DNA of 52,981 nt. Origin: Sphingopyxis sp. Lineage in GTDB: Bacteria > Pseudomonadota > Alphaproteobacteria > Sphingomonadales > Sphingomonadaceae. The notes beneath the pieces were generated by a model, which searched no databases, had not been told where the DNA came from, and worked only from the letters and a program-made list of their open reading frames with translations. The translations under genes and the position numbers were made by a program. Shown here in pieces: positions 44,899 to 52,941 of this stretch (position 1 is its first letter; each line of letters begins with the position of its first letter). Where the stretch lies: assembly GCF_016463645.1 (NCBI RefSeq), contig NZ_JAEMQX010000013.1, positions 1 to 52,981 on the forward strand. The letters run 5' to 3'.

Positions 44899-46902
44899 CT
44901 ATTTATCCTCGAACAGCGGCTTGGCGATCTTCGCGAAATCCTCGACCGGCAGCTTCGATGCCGCGCGGTCATAGGTGAGGAGGCCGTTGAGTTCGCCCTC
45001 GACGTCGCTCGTTTCGGTATAGACCGATGCCGCGAGCCCCACTTCCTTCGCCTGGCGGATGATCTCGTCGAACTTGATCTTGTAACGGCGGCGATAATCT
45101 TCCTTGTCGGTCGCGAACTGATAGATGCGCGCGTCGCGATCGGTGAACCAGAGGTGCCCGGGGATCGGCAGACCCACGCCGCCGAACTCGCCGGTCACGA
45201 TCGGCCGATCGGCCTGCGGTTCGGGGACCAGCGGCACCTCGTCATAGGTGTGGATGTCATAGACGTCCGACCCGCTGCCGGGCACGTCGAACCAGCCGCT
45301 CGCATTGTTCACCAGCCGGCTCGGGTCCATATTCTTGGCGATGGCACCGACGGTCTTCACATCATACTGGCCCCAGCCCTCGTTGTTCGTCACCCACATC
45401 ACGATCGACGGGAAGGCGCGGAGCGCGCCGATCATCCGCGCCAGCTCGGCCTGATATTGCGCCATGCCGCCCGAGGTGAAGGTCGCCTCGCGGTCGCTGG
45501 GTCGCCGCACCGCCTGATCGCCGAACGCGCCCGAGGGCATATCCTGCCAGATCAGGATGCCGAGGCGGTCGGCGTCGTGATAATATTGCGCGGGCTCGAC
45601 CTTGATATGCTTGCGAAGCATGTTGAAGCCGGCCTTTTTCAGGAAAACGATATCGCTGCGCGCGGCTTCCTCCGAAGGCGGGGTCAGCAGGCTTTCGGGC
45701 CACCAACCCTGGTCGAGCGTGCCGTTGTGGAAGAGCGGCTTGTTGTTGAGCAGCAGCGCCATCTTGCCGGTCTTGGGATCGATGCCGGTCGAGATCTTGC
45801 GCATGCCGAAATAGCTTTTGACGCTGTCGCTGGGCGCCCCGGTGACCGTCGCGGCGGCATAGGCCTGCGCCTCGCGCCCGGTCATCGGCGGCAACCCGGT
45901 GCGATCATTGCCCGCACCCGTTGGCGGCGTCACCTTCACCAGTTCGGCGGTGAGGTCGTAAAGATAGGGATCGTCGGGCGACCAGAGCCGCGCGTTCGGA
46001 ATCTTGAGCACGCCCTGCCGGTTGCCGCGGATGATCGTGCTCGCGACCAGTTTGCCCTTGTCGCGCGCAGTGATGCGCACGGCATCGCTCGGCGTCGCGG
46101 TATTGCTGAGCGCGACATCGACGGTCAGCTCGCCCTTGTCGATATCGGGCACCGCGCGCAGGTCGGCAATGTGGAGGTCGGCGACGGGCTCGAGCCACAC
46201 CGTCTGCCAGATGCCGCTGACCGCGGTGTACCAGATCCCGCGCGGTTCGAGCGTCTGCTTGCCCCGCGGCTGGTCGCCGGTCGAGGTCGGGTCGGTGACC
46301 TGCACGACGAGTTCGTTCGCCCCCGCACGCAGATAGCGGGTGACGTCGAAGCTGAACGGGTCGGAGCCGCCCTTGTGGCTGCCGACGACCACGCCGTTGA
46401 CGAGCACGGTCGATTCGAAATCGACCGCGCCGAAGTGAAGCAAAGTGCGCTGGCCCGGCCATTTCGCGGGCAGGGTGAAGCTGCGCTTGTACCAGAGCCG
46501 GTCGTCGGGCATCAGCTTGCGCGCGACGCCCGACAGCTTCGATTCGACCGCGAAGGGGACGAGGATCTTGCCGTCCATCGCCGCGGGCTGCGGCTCGTTC
46601 GCGGGGCGAATCGCGTAATCCCAATGCCCGTTGAGGTTCATCCACGTGTCGCGTTCCATCTGTGGGCGCGGATAGCTGCGCCACGCGTTCTCAGGAGTCA
46701 CCTTGCGGCCCCACTCGGTCATGATCGGGCCGACATAGGCAGGCCCGCCCTCGGTGCTGCCCGGCGTGGTATAGCCTGCGGTGTTGGCGGTCGAATTGGC
46801 GGGCTTCTTGGGCGGCGGCGCGGCGGTCTGCGCATAGGCCGCAACGCTGGCGCTCCCCGCCAAAAGCGCGGCAACCACGAGCAGCTTCGAAACAGACTTC
46901 AT
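44899..46902 (-). CDS. Glycoside hydrolase family 2 enzyme, secreted
   Basis: The protein has 667 residues. A signal peptide ends near AYAQ. The sugar-binding jelly-roll domain starts near residue 90 (WMNLNGHWDYAI) and an immunoglobulin-like domain follows. The TIM barrel carries the acid/base Glu508 (MWVTNNEGWGQ) and nucleophile Glu572 (VTGEFGG), so it should be an active retaining glycosidase. GH2 includes beta-galactosidases, beta-glucuronidases and beta-mannosidases, and the specificity cannot be read. An insert near residues 325-355 (rich in Gly, Pro and Thr) is unusual. The start is preceded by GGGAGG. A motif copy lies within the 32-bp gap to the MFS gene. It is probably cotranscribed with the MFS gene and the following sulfatase. 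Confidence 0.93.
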   Translation of the reverse strand: MKSVSKLLVVAALLAGSASVAAYAQTAAPPPKKPANSTANTAGYTTPGSTEGGPAYVGPIMTEWGRKVTPENAWRSYPRPQMERDTWMNLNGHWDYAIRPANEPQPAAMDGKILVPFAVESKLSGVARKLMPDDRLWYKRSFTLPAKWPGQRTLLHFGAVDFESTVLVNGVVVGSHKGGSDPFSFDVTRYLRAGANELVVQVTDPTSTGDQPRGKQTLEPRGIWYTAVSGIWQTVWLEPVADLHIADLRAVPDIDKGELTVDVALSNTATPSDAVRITARDKGKLVASTIIRGNRQGVLKIPNARLWSPDDPYLYDLTAELVKVTPPTGAGNDRTGLPPMTGREAQAYAAATVTGAPSDSVKSYFGMRKISTGIDPKTGKMALLLNNKPLFHNGTLDQGWWPESLLTPPSEEAARSDIVFLKKAGFNMLRKHIKVEPAQYYHDADRLGILIWQDMPSGAFGDQAVRRPSDREATFTSGGMAQYQAELARMIGALRAFPSIVMWVTNNEGWGQYDVKTVGAIAKNMDPSRLVNNASGWFDVPGSGSDVYDIHTYDEVPLVPEPQADRPIVTGEFGGVGLPIPGHLWFTDRDARIYQFATDKEDYRRRYKIKFDEIIRQAKEVGLAASVYTETSDVEGELNGLLTYDRAASKLPVEDFAKIAKPLFEDK

Positions 46903-46914
46903 CGGACCCTCCCA

Positions 46915-46929
46915 ATTTATATGATCAAT
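46915..46929 (-). promoter_or_regulatory. Weaker copy of the AT-rich motif in the MFS/GH2 gap
   Basis: ATTTATATGATCAAT on the plus strand matches the consensus at all but one or two positions. It sits in the 32-bp gap just before the GH2 Shine-Dalgarno sequence. It may be an operator, an internal promoter element or a chance AT-rich match. Confidence 0.35.
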
Positions 46930-46934
46930 GTGTT

Positions 46935-48239
46935 TTATAAAGAGTCGCTGGATGTGGCAACCGGAAATCTGTCGCGACCTGCGCGCGGAATATGGCGTTC
47001 GATCAGAAAGATCGCGGTCGCCGAAAAAGCGAGCATCGCGGCGAGGAAGATCATCGGCGCCAGATCGCTGCCCGTCGCATCATGGATTTTCGGTACGATC
47101 GCCTGCGCGACGAATCCGCCGAGATTGCCGACCGAATTGATCGCCGCAAAGCCCGCCGCCGCCGCTGCGCCGGTCAGGAAGCGCCCCGGGAGTACCCAGA
47201 AAAAGGGCTGGCCGGCAAAGATCGCTGCGGCGGCGATGCATAGCGCGGTGAACTGCAGCGCGGGCGACGGCAGCGCCGCGGCCAGCATCAGGCTGAAGGC
47301 GCCGACCAGCGCGGGCCCCACCATGAAGCGCCGCGACCCGGCGCTGCGCGCCGCGAGACGCGGGAGCCACCACAAGGCGGCTGCTACCGCGAGCCAGGGG
47401 ATGATATTGAGCAGGCCGTTCGTCGCATCGCTCACGCCGAAACCGCGAACGATCGTCGGGAGCCAGTAGCTGAGCCCATAAGCCGAGAGCGGAAAGCCGA
47501 GAAAGGCGACGCAGAGCAGCAACACGCGAAGATCGCCAAGCGCGCGCAACGGATTGGCATGTTCGCGCGTGCCGCCCTCTTCGGCGAGGGTTGCCGCGAG
47601 CCACGCCTTTTGATCGTCGCTCAACCAGCGCGCCTCGGCCGGCCCCCGCGGCAGGCGCGCGAGCACGACGGGGACGAGCAGCAGCGCCGGGATCGCGGTG
47701 ACGATGAACACCCACTGCCATCCGCGCAGGCCGGCGGTGCCGTCGAGTTCGAGCAGCAGCCCGCCGAGCGCCGCGCCCACCGCATTTGCGAACGCGCTGG
47801 CGATCAGGAACAGCCCGATCGCCCGCGCGCGCTCCGCCTGCGGGAACCACAGGGTGAGCAGATAGAGAACGCCGGGGAAGAAGCCCGCCTCGGCCACCCC
47901 GAGCAGGAAGCGGAGGATGTAGAAGCTGGTCGGCGTCCACGCAAAGCCGAGGGCGAGCGTCACAAGACCCCACGCCCCGATGATCCGCGCGAACCACAGC
48001 CGCGGGCCGACGCGATCGAGGATCAGGTTGCTGGGAATCTCGAAGAGGCAATAGCCGAGGAAGAACAGCGCCGACCCCAATCCATAGGCGGCTTCGCTGA
48101 GGCCGAGGTCGCCGACCATCTGGAGTTTGGCATAAGCGACATTCTGCCGGTCGATATAGGCGACCAGATAGAGCAGGCAGAGAAGCGGCATCAGCCGCCA
48201 GGTTATGCGCCGCACCGTCGCCGCGCCGATGTTGTTCAT
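46935..48239 (-). CDS. MFS transporter, anion:cation symporter (ACS) family
   Basis: The protein has 434 residues and 12 helices. TM1 carries LYLVAYIDRQNVAYAKLQM, and TM2-3 LFFLGYCLFEIPSNLILDRVG, the signature of the ACS family (hexuronate, tartrate, galactonate and glucarate carriers). In TM4-5, LLGVAEAGFFPGVLYLLTLWF is typical as well. It is expected to import an acidic sugar or sugar acid with protons across the inner membrane. GGAGAGG precedes the ATG at 48239. It is the first gene of a three-gene operon (MFS, GH2, sulfatase). The motif copy at 48299 lies 59 bp upstream, shared with the divergent glycosidase operon. Confidence 0.92.
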   Translation of the reverse strand: MNNIGAATVRRITWRLMPLLCLLYLVAYIDRQNVAYAKLQMVGDLGLSEAAYGLGSALFFLGYCLFEIPSNLILDRVGPRLWFARIIGAWGLVTLALGFAWTPTSFYILRFLLGVAEAGFFPGVLYLLTLWFPQAERARAIGLFLIASAFANAVGAALGGLLLELDGTAGLRGWQWVFIVTAIPALLLVPVVLARLPRGPAEARWLSDDQKAWLAATLAEEGGTREHANPLRALGDLRVLLLCVAFLGFPLSAYGLSYWLPTIVRGFGVSDATNGLLNIIPWLAVAAALWWLPRLAARSAGSRRFMVGPALVGAFSLMLAAALPSPALQFTALCIAAAAIFAGQPFFWVLPGRFLTGAAAAAGFAAINSVGNLGGFVAQAIVPKIHDATGSDLAPMIFLAAMLAFSATAIFLIERHIPRAGRDRFPVATSSDSL

Positions 48240-48298
48240 ATCCGCCTCTCCCCGTCGCCGAATTGCGGGCCGTCGAGGCGGTTGGCCGCCTTCAAATT

Positions 48299-48313
48299 AA
48301 TTATACGATATAT
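48299..48313 (+). promoter_or_regulatory. Candidate GntR operator, MFS/GH5-like divergent region
   Basis: AATTATACGATATAT lies in an AT-rich island between the MFS and GH5-like genes. It differs from the 51313 site by only a few bases and is the best-conserved pair with it. Confidence 0.55.
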
Positions 48314-48414
48314 ATGCTTCCTATCGAGGCGAATCGAATCTATCAAGGTGCATCGGTTGTGACGCGGGGGCGGACCGAACTCCCGCCAGAGACACCAGAA
48401 GAGGGAGAAGAGAG

Positions 48415-49566
48415 ATGATCCGCCGGAGCTTCCTGCTCACCGCCGCCGCTTTCACCATCGCTGCCACCGCCGCCCAGCCCGCCATGGCGCGCGAGCAGTG
48501 GACGAAGGAACAGGCGAACAAATGGTACGACAAACAGCCGTGGCTGATCGGTGCCAACTATAATCCCGGCTCGGCAGTGAACGAGCTCGAAATGTGGCAT
48601 GAACCCACCTTCGACCCCGCGACGATCGACAAGGAGCTCGGCTGGGCGGCAGGCATCGGCATGAACACGATGCGCGTCTTCCTGCACAATCTGCTGTGGG
48701 AAAACGACCCCGAGGGCACGAAAAAGCGGATGAACGAATTTCTCGCCATCGCCGACAAGCACAAGATCAAGATCATGTTCGTGCTGTTCGACAGCGTATG
48801 GGATCCGAATCCGGTCTATGGCCTGCAAAGCCCGCCGATCCCCGGCGTCCACAATTCGCGCTGGGTGCAGGCGCCGGGCGAGGCGCGGCTGAAGGACGCG
48901 AGCCAGTACGGCAAGCTCGAAGGCTATGTGAAGGACATCGTCGGCACCTTCGCCAATGATCCGCGCATCATCGCGTGGGACGTGTGGAACGAACCGAACA
49001 ACAAGGGCGGCGGCAATTACGAGCACATTCCCGACAAGAATAAATATGTCGCGCTGCTGCTGCCGCAGGTCTTCGAATGGGCGCGCAGCGCGAACCCCAG
49101 CCAGCCGCTGACCTCCGGTGTCTGGATCGGGCAGGATTGGGACAATCTGGACAAGGTCGATGCGGTCGAGCGGACGCAGCTGACCCAGTCGGACATCAAC
49201 AGTTTTCACGATTACAGCTGGCCCGAAACGTTCGAAAAGCGCGCGAAGCAGATGCTGAGCTATGGTCGCCCGGTGCTGTGCACGGAATATATGGCGCGCG
49301 GCAACGGATCGACCTTCGACGGCTCGCTGCCGCTCGGCAAGAAATATAACATCGGCATGTACAATTGGGGTTTCGCCGACGGCAAGACGCAGACGCGCCT
49401 GCCGTGGGACAGCTGGAAAAAGCCCTACACCTATGACGAACCGACGATCTGGTTCCACGAGGTCTTCCGCGCCGACGGCAAGCCCTATCGCCAGGCCGAG
49501 GTCGACCTGATCAAGCGCCTTGCCGCCGCGCCCAAGGGCGTGGTCCCGATGGCGAACGCCAAGTGA
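48415..49566 (+). CDS. Clan GH-A glycoside hydrolase, GH5-like, secreted
   Basis: The protein has 383 residues with a signal peptide (about 1-25). WLIGANYNPGSAVNELEMW and IGMNTMRVFLHNLLWENDPE begin a (beta/alpha)8 barrel. The acid/base is Glu193 (WDVWNEPNN) and the nucleophile Glu291 (VLCTEYMARG), as in retaining clan GH-A enzymes. The family is usually annotated as cellulase- or 1,4-beta-xylanase-like, but the activity is not established to my knowledge, so no substrate is claimed. The closing part has YNWGFADGKTQTRLPWDSW. It precedes the GH43 gene, with stop and start overlapping (TGATG). GAGGGAGAAGAG lies before the start. Confidence 0.88.
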   Translation: MIRRSFLLTAAAFTIAATAAQPAMAREQWTKEQANKWYDKQPWLIGANYNPGSAVNELEMWHEPTFDPATIDKELGWAAGIGMNTMRVFLHNLLWENDPEGTKKRMNEFLAIADKHKIKIMFVLFDSVWDPNPVYGLQSPPIPGVHNSRWVQAPGEARLKDASQYGKLEGYVKDIVGTFANDPRIIAWDVWNEPNNKGGGNYEHIPDKNKYVALLLPQVFEWARSANPSQPLTSGVWIGQDWDNLDKVDAVERTQLTQSDINSFHDYSWPETFEKRAKQMLSYGRPVLCTEYMARGNGSTFDGSLPLGKKYNIGMYNWGFADGKTQTRLPWDSWKKPYTYDEPTIWFHEVFRADGKPYRQAEVDLIKRLAAAPKGVVPMANAK

Positions 49567-50501
49567 TGCGGCGGCCGGCGCGCCCTGCCCTCCTCTCCAT
49601 GCTGCTCGTCAGCGTGGCGGCGGTGGCGGCGGAGGCGCCGGCCCCGCTTTCGTTCGACGGCGCCGATCCCGATATCGAGGCGGCGAACGGGCGCTATTAT
49701 ATCTATCCGACCAATTCGGGCGGGACGGGGCAACTGCACGTCTGGACCTCGTCCGACCGGCGCCACTGGCAAAAGGGCGCCGAACTGATCCGGCTCGACC
49801 GGATCGGCTGGATCGGCGACGACGGCGCGCCGCGCCATGCGCTGTGGGCCCCCGACATGGTCGCGGCGAACGGTCGTCATTATCTCTATTTCTCGGTCGG
49901 CCCGCAAAATCCGACGCCGAGCCGGATCGGGGTCGCGACCTGCGTCGGTCTCGAAGGACCGTGCACCGACAGCGGCAAACCGCTGATCACCGGCGGCAAC
50001 GGGTTCGAGGCGATCGACCCCGCGGTCTTCGTCGACCCCGCGAGCAAGACACCTTACCTCTATGCTGGCGGCAGTGCGGGCGCGAAGCTGCGTACCTGGG
50101 TGCTCAAACCCGACATGGTGACGATCGACCGCGAAATACCGGTCGAAACGCCGCCCCATTTCACCGAAGGCGCGTTCATGCACGAACGCGGCGGGACTTA
50201 TTATCTGTCCTATTCGTCGGGCAGCTATCGCCACGACAGCTATCAGGTGCATTATGCGACCGCGCCCTCGCCGACCGGCCCATGGACCTGGCGCGGCAAG
50301 GTCGTCGAGAGCGACGCGCGCTTCAAGGGCCCCGGCCACCATGCCTTCCTTCACGATCCCGCCGATGGCCGCTGGTATATCGCCTATCACCGCTGGGAAG
50401 GACAGACCGGCCCCGGCCCGTACAAGGGCAGCCGCAAATTCACCGTGCAGCCGATCGCCTATCGCGCCGACGGCACAATCGTCCCGCTGGAGATGCGCTA
50501 G
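49566..50501 (+). CDS. Glycoside hydrolase family 43 enzyme, secreted
   Basis: The protein has 311 residues from the ATG at 49566. An in-frame GTG at 49563 is possible but less likely. A signal peptide (about 1-22) precedes the five-bladed propeller. GADPDIEAANGRYYIY gives the general base Asp34, AIDPAVFVD the pKa-modulating Asp151 and PPHFTEGAF the acid Glu201. GPGHHAFLHD carries the calcium-coordinating or conserved histidine pair. It is a single-domain GH43, so it probably acts on a side chain (arabinose, xylose or galactose). It is coupled to the GH5-like gene and ends 1 bp from the stop codon of the convergent GntR gene. Confidence 0.92.
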   Translation: MRRPARPALLSMLLVSVAAVAAEAPAPLSFDGADPDIEAANGRYYIYPTNSGGTGQLHVWTSSDRRHWQKGAELIRLDRIGWIGDDGAPRHALWAPDMVAANGRHYLYFSVGPQNPTPSRIGVATCVGLEGPCTDSGKPLITGGNGFEAIDPAVFVDPASKTPYLYAGGSAGAKLRTWVLKPDMVTIDREIPVETPPHFTEGAFMHERGGTYYLSYSSGSYRHDSYQVHYATAPSPTGPWTWRGKVVESDARFKGPGHHAFLHDPADGRWYIAYHRWEGQTGPGPYKGSRKFTVQPIAYRADGTIVPLEMR

Positions 50502-50502
50502 G

Positions 50503-51234
50503 CTATTTCTCCGCGTCGTCGATCAGCGTCAGCACATCGCCGATCAGGTGGCGCATCGCACTCCGCGCCGCATCGGGGTCGTGCGCCGCGATCGCGTCGC
50601 GAACCGCGGCATGGTCGGCGACGCTCGCGCTGCGCCCCTTGATCCGGTTCGTGAAGCGGATCGAGGTTCTGAGCGCGGTGCTGACGACATCACGAAACTG
50701 CGCATAGAACGGATTGTTGGACGCGCGCAGCACGGCGACATGAAAGGCGATGTCGGCCTCCAGCGTATCGTCCTCGCCGCGCTCGGCCGCCGCCATGCGG
50801 TCGAGCCCGTCGCCGATGCGTTTCAGTTCCTCCGGCCGCCCGAACTGCGCCGCGAGCGCCGCCGCCTCGGGTTCGATCGCAACGCGGAGCTGGTTGAACT
50901 GCTTGAGCAGCTCGATCGAAAATTGCCGCTCGAGCAGCCAGCGCAGCACGTCGGTATCGAACAGGTTCCACGACGACGTCGGCTGCACCACCGTTCCCTG
51001 CCGCGGCCGCGCGCTGAGCAATCCCTTGGCGGTCAGCATCTTCACCGCCTCGCGCGTCACCGACCGGCTGACGCCATGGCGCTTGGTCAGTTCGGCCTCG
51101 GTCGGGAAGGCTTCTTCGTCGAACTGGCCGGTGACGATCGCGCGCCCGAGACTGTCGAGCAGGCCATAGGTCAGGTTGCGCCCGAGCGAAGCCGGTGCAT
51201 CGTCATGATCCAGTCCCGATTGTTCCAACGACAC
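50503..51234 (-). CDS. GntR family transcriptional regulator, FadR/FCD type
   Basis: 243 residues from a GTG at 51234, fixed by AAGGAGG (51249-51243) 8 nt before it. The winged HTH (about 22-90) contains EAFPTEAELTKRHGVSRSVT and ARPRQGTVV. The FCD ligand-binding domain (about 100-235) has RVAIEPEAAALAAQFGRP, ADIAFHVAVLRASNNPFY and ADHAAVRDAIAAHDPDAARS, with Asp and His positions typical of metal-binding FCD domains. It should repress catabolic genes and be released by a sugar-acid-like effector. As the only regulator of the locus it is the best candidate binder for the AT-rich motif. It is divergent from the 51372 sulfatase. Confidence 0.93.
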   Translation of the reverse strand: MSLEQSGLDHDDAPASLGRNLTYGLLDSLGRAIVTGQFDEEAFPTEAELTKRHGVSRSVTREAVKMLTAKGLLSARPRQGTVVQPTSSWNLFDTDVLRWLLERQFSIELLKQFNQLRVAIEPEAAALAAQFGRPEELKRIGDGLDRMAAAERGEDDTLEADIAFHVAVLRASNNPFYAQFRDVVSTALRTSIRFTNRIKGRSASVADHAAVRDAIAAHDPDAARSAMRHLIGDVLTLIDDAEK

Positions 51235-51242
51235 GGCGATCG

Positions 51243-51249
51243 CCTCCTT
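51243..51249 (-). promoter_or_regulatory. Shine-Dalgarno sequence that decides the GntR GTG start
   Basis: AAGGAGG on the minus strand, 8 nt before GTG 51234. Confidence 0.75.
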
Positions 51250-51312
51250 ATGCGCGGCCGCAAACCGGCCCTCACGCCAATGGTAAGCCCAACAGAAAAC
51301 TAGACAAGCCTA

Positions 51313-51327
51313 ATTAATACGATAAAT
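51313..51327 (+). promoter_or_regulatory. Candidate GntR operator, gntR/sulfatase divergent region
   Basis: ATTAATACGATAAAT lies in the intergenic region, 79 bp before the GntR start and 45 bp before the sulfatase start. It could allow autoregulation as well as control of the sulfatase. Confidence 0.55.
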
Positions 51328-51371
51328 ATACATAATCTGCCGCGGCAAGAGTCCGGAGGCTGGGAGAGAAT

Positions 51372-52895
51372 ATGTTCGATCGGCCATCCACCGCCCCGAT
51401 GTCAGCCGCCTTGAAGCGGCGCGGCCCGCTCGGCGCTCCCGCCAGCTGGCGTTTTTTCGCGACGGCGGCGATGGGTTTGGCGGCGATCGCGACCGTGCCC
51501 TCGACGGCGGTCCTGGCGCAGACATCGTCCCGCGCGCCCGAGGCCGCCCGGCAGGCCGAACGCCGGCCCAACATCCTCTTCATCCTCGTCGACGACATGG
51601 GCTTCGGCGACCTGTCGGTGATGGGGAACCGGAAGGTGCAGACACCGAACCTCGACCGGCTGGCGAAGGAAGGCGTGCTGCTCACCAAATTCTATGACGC
51701 GGCGCCGATCTGTTCCTCTTCGCGCGCCGGTTTCCTCACCGGGCGCTTCCCGGCGGACGTCGGCTTCGTCGGCATCACCGCAGCGCGCGCGCGCAATGCC
51801 GAAATCGGGCAGGTCGACTGGCTCGATCCCAAGCTGCCTACGATCGCGCGCCTGCTTCAGCAAAATGGTTACAAGACCGCGCATATCGGGAAATGGCATC
51901 TGGGCGGCGGGCGCGACGTCGGCGATGCGCCGTGGCCGACCGCTTATGGCTTCGACAAGAGTTTCACGACCTTCGAGGGGCTCGGCCCGCGCGTGCTCGT
52001 CTCGGACGAGGAGCGCTTCCTTGCGCAGCAGTCGGACAAGCTTGGCCAAGGCCCACGCTTCTGGGAACTCAAGACCAACCTTACCGGACTTTACGCCGAC
52101 ATGACGGTCGATTTCGTCGCGCAGAATTCGGACAAGCCGTGGTTCGTGAACCTCTGGCTCAACGACATCCATGATCCCTGGGCACCCGACGACGAAAGCC
52201 TCTCGGACGTCATGGGCAAGGGTGCATCGTCCGACGACGACCGGATGCTCGCCTCGCTGGTCAAGATGGACAAGACGCTCGGCCGCCTGATCGACCGCCT
52301 CGACCAGATGGGCGAAATGGACAACACGCTGGTCATCTTCACATCAGACAACGGCCCCTCGTCGCTCGCGCGCTATCACGAACGCGGGGAAACCGCGCCC
52401 GGGAGCACCGAAGGACTGCGAGGGCGCAAGCTCAGCCTCTACGAAGGCGGCATCCGCCAGCCGCTGATCATGCACTGGCGCGGCCATATGACAGCGGGGA
52501 CGCGCGACGAGCGGACGGTGGCACAGGGTGTCGACCTGTTGCCGACCTTGGCCAGCATCATCGGCGCGAAAATTCCTGCGGGCAGCGCAGGGATCGATCT
52601 GTCGCCGGCGCTGAAGGGGCAGCCCGTCACCGGGCGACCCGACCTGTTCTGGGCTTATGGCAAGGAAGGCCGACCCATGCTGGGCAAGCCGAGCCAGCCC
52701 ATCGACGTATCGCCGCGCTTCGCGGTGCGCGAGGGCGACTGGAAACTGCTCGCGAACGACGGCGGCGCCGATGTGGAGCTTTATGACCTTGCGCGCGATC
52801 CGCTAGAAAAGCGGGATCTGGCGGCAAGCGAGCCCGAAGTGCGCGGACGGTTGCTCGCCAAGCTCAGGAAATGGCTTGCCCAGCTGCCAAAATGA
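51372..52895 (+). CDS. S1-family sulfatase with unusual CSSSR active-site motif, secreted
   Basis: 507 residues from the ATG at 51372, preceded by GGGAGAG. The N-terminal hydrophobic segment (about 28-48, ending VLAQ) is a signal peptide after an unusually long charged start. PNILFILVDDMGFGDLSVMG is the calcium site. The formylglycine motif reads CSSSRAGFLTG (Cys114); Ser takes the place of the usual Pro/Ala, a deviation from C-x-P/A-x-R. HIGKWHLGGGRDVGD and VIFTSDNGPSS are intact. It is closely similar to the CSASR sulfatase at 43405-44883. It may be active if the local maturase accepts Ser. It is divergent from gntR, with a motif copy upstream. Confidence 0.9.
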   Translation: MFDRPSTAPMSAALKRRGPLGAPASWRFFATAAMGLAAIATVPSTAVLAQTSSRAPEAARQAERRPNILFILVDDMGFGDLSVMGNRKVQTPNLDRLAKEGVLLTKFYDAAPICSSSRAGFLTGRFPADVGFVGITAARARNAEIGQVDWLDPKLPTIARLLQQNGYKTAHIGKWHLGGGRDVGDAPWPTAYGFDKSFTTFEGLGPRVLVSDEERFLAQQSDKLGQGPRFWELKTNLTGLYADMTVDFVAQNSDKPWFVNLWLNDIHDPWAPDDESLSDVMGKGASSDDDRMLASLVKMDKTLGRLIDRLDQMGEMDNTLVIFTSDNGPSSLARYHERGETAPGSTEGLRGRKLSLYEGGIRQPLIMHWRGHMTAGTRDERTVAQGVDLLPTLASIIGAKIPAGSAGIDLSPALKGQPVTGRPDLFWAYGKEGRPMLGKPSQPIDVSPRFAVREGDWKLLANDGGADVELYDLARDPLEKRDLAASEPEVRGRLLAKLRKWLAQLPK

Positions 52896-52941
52896 GCGTG
52901 CAGCCAATCCGAGCCACCCTGAACGAGATGAATCCCCGACC

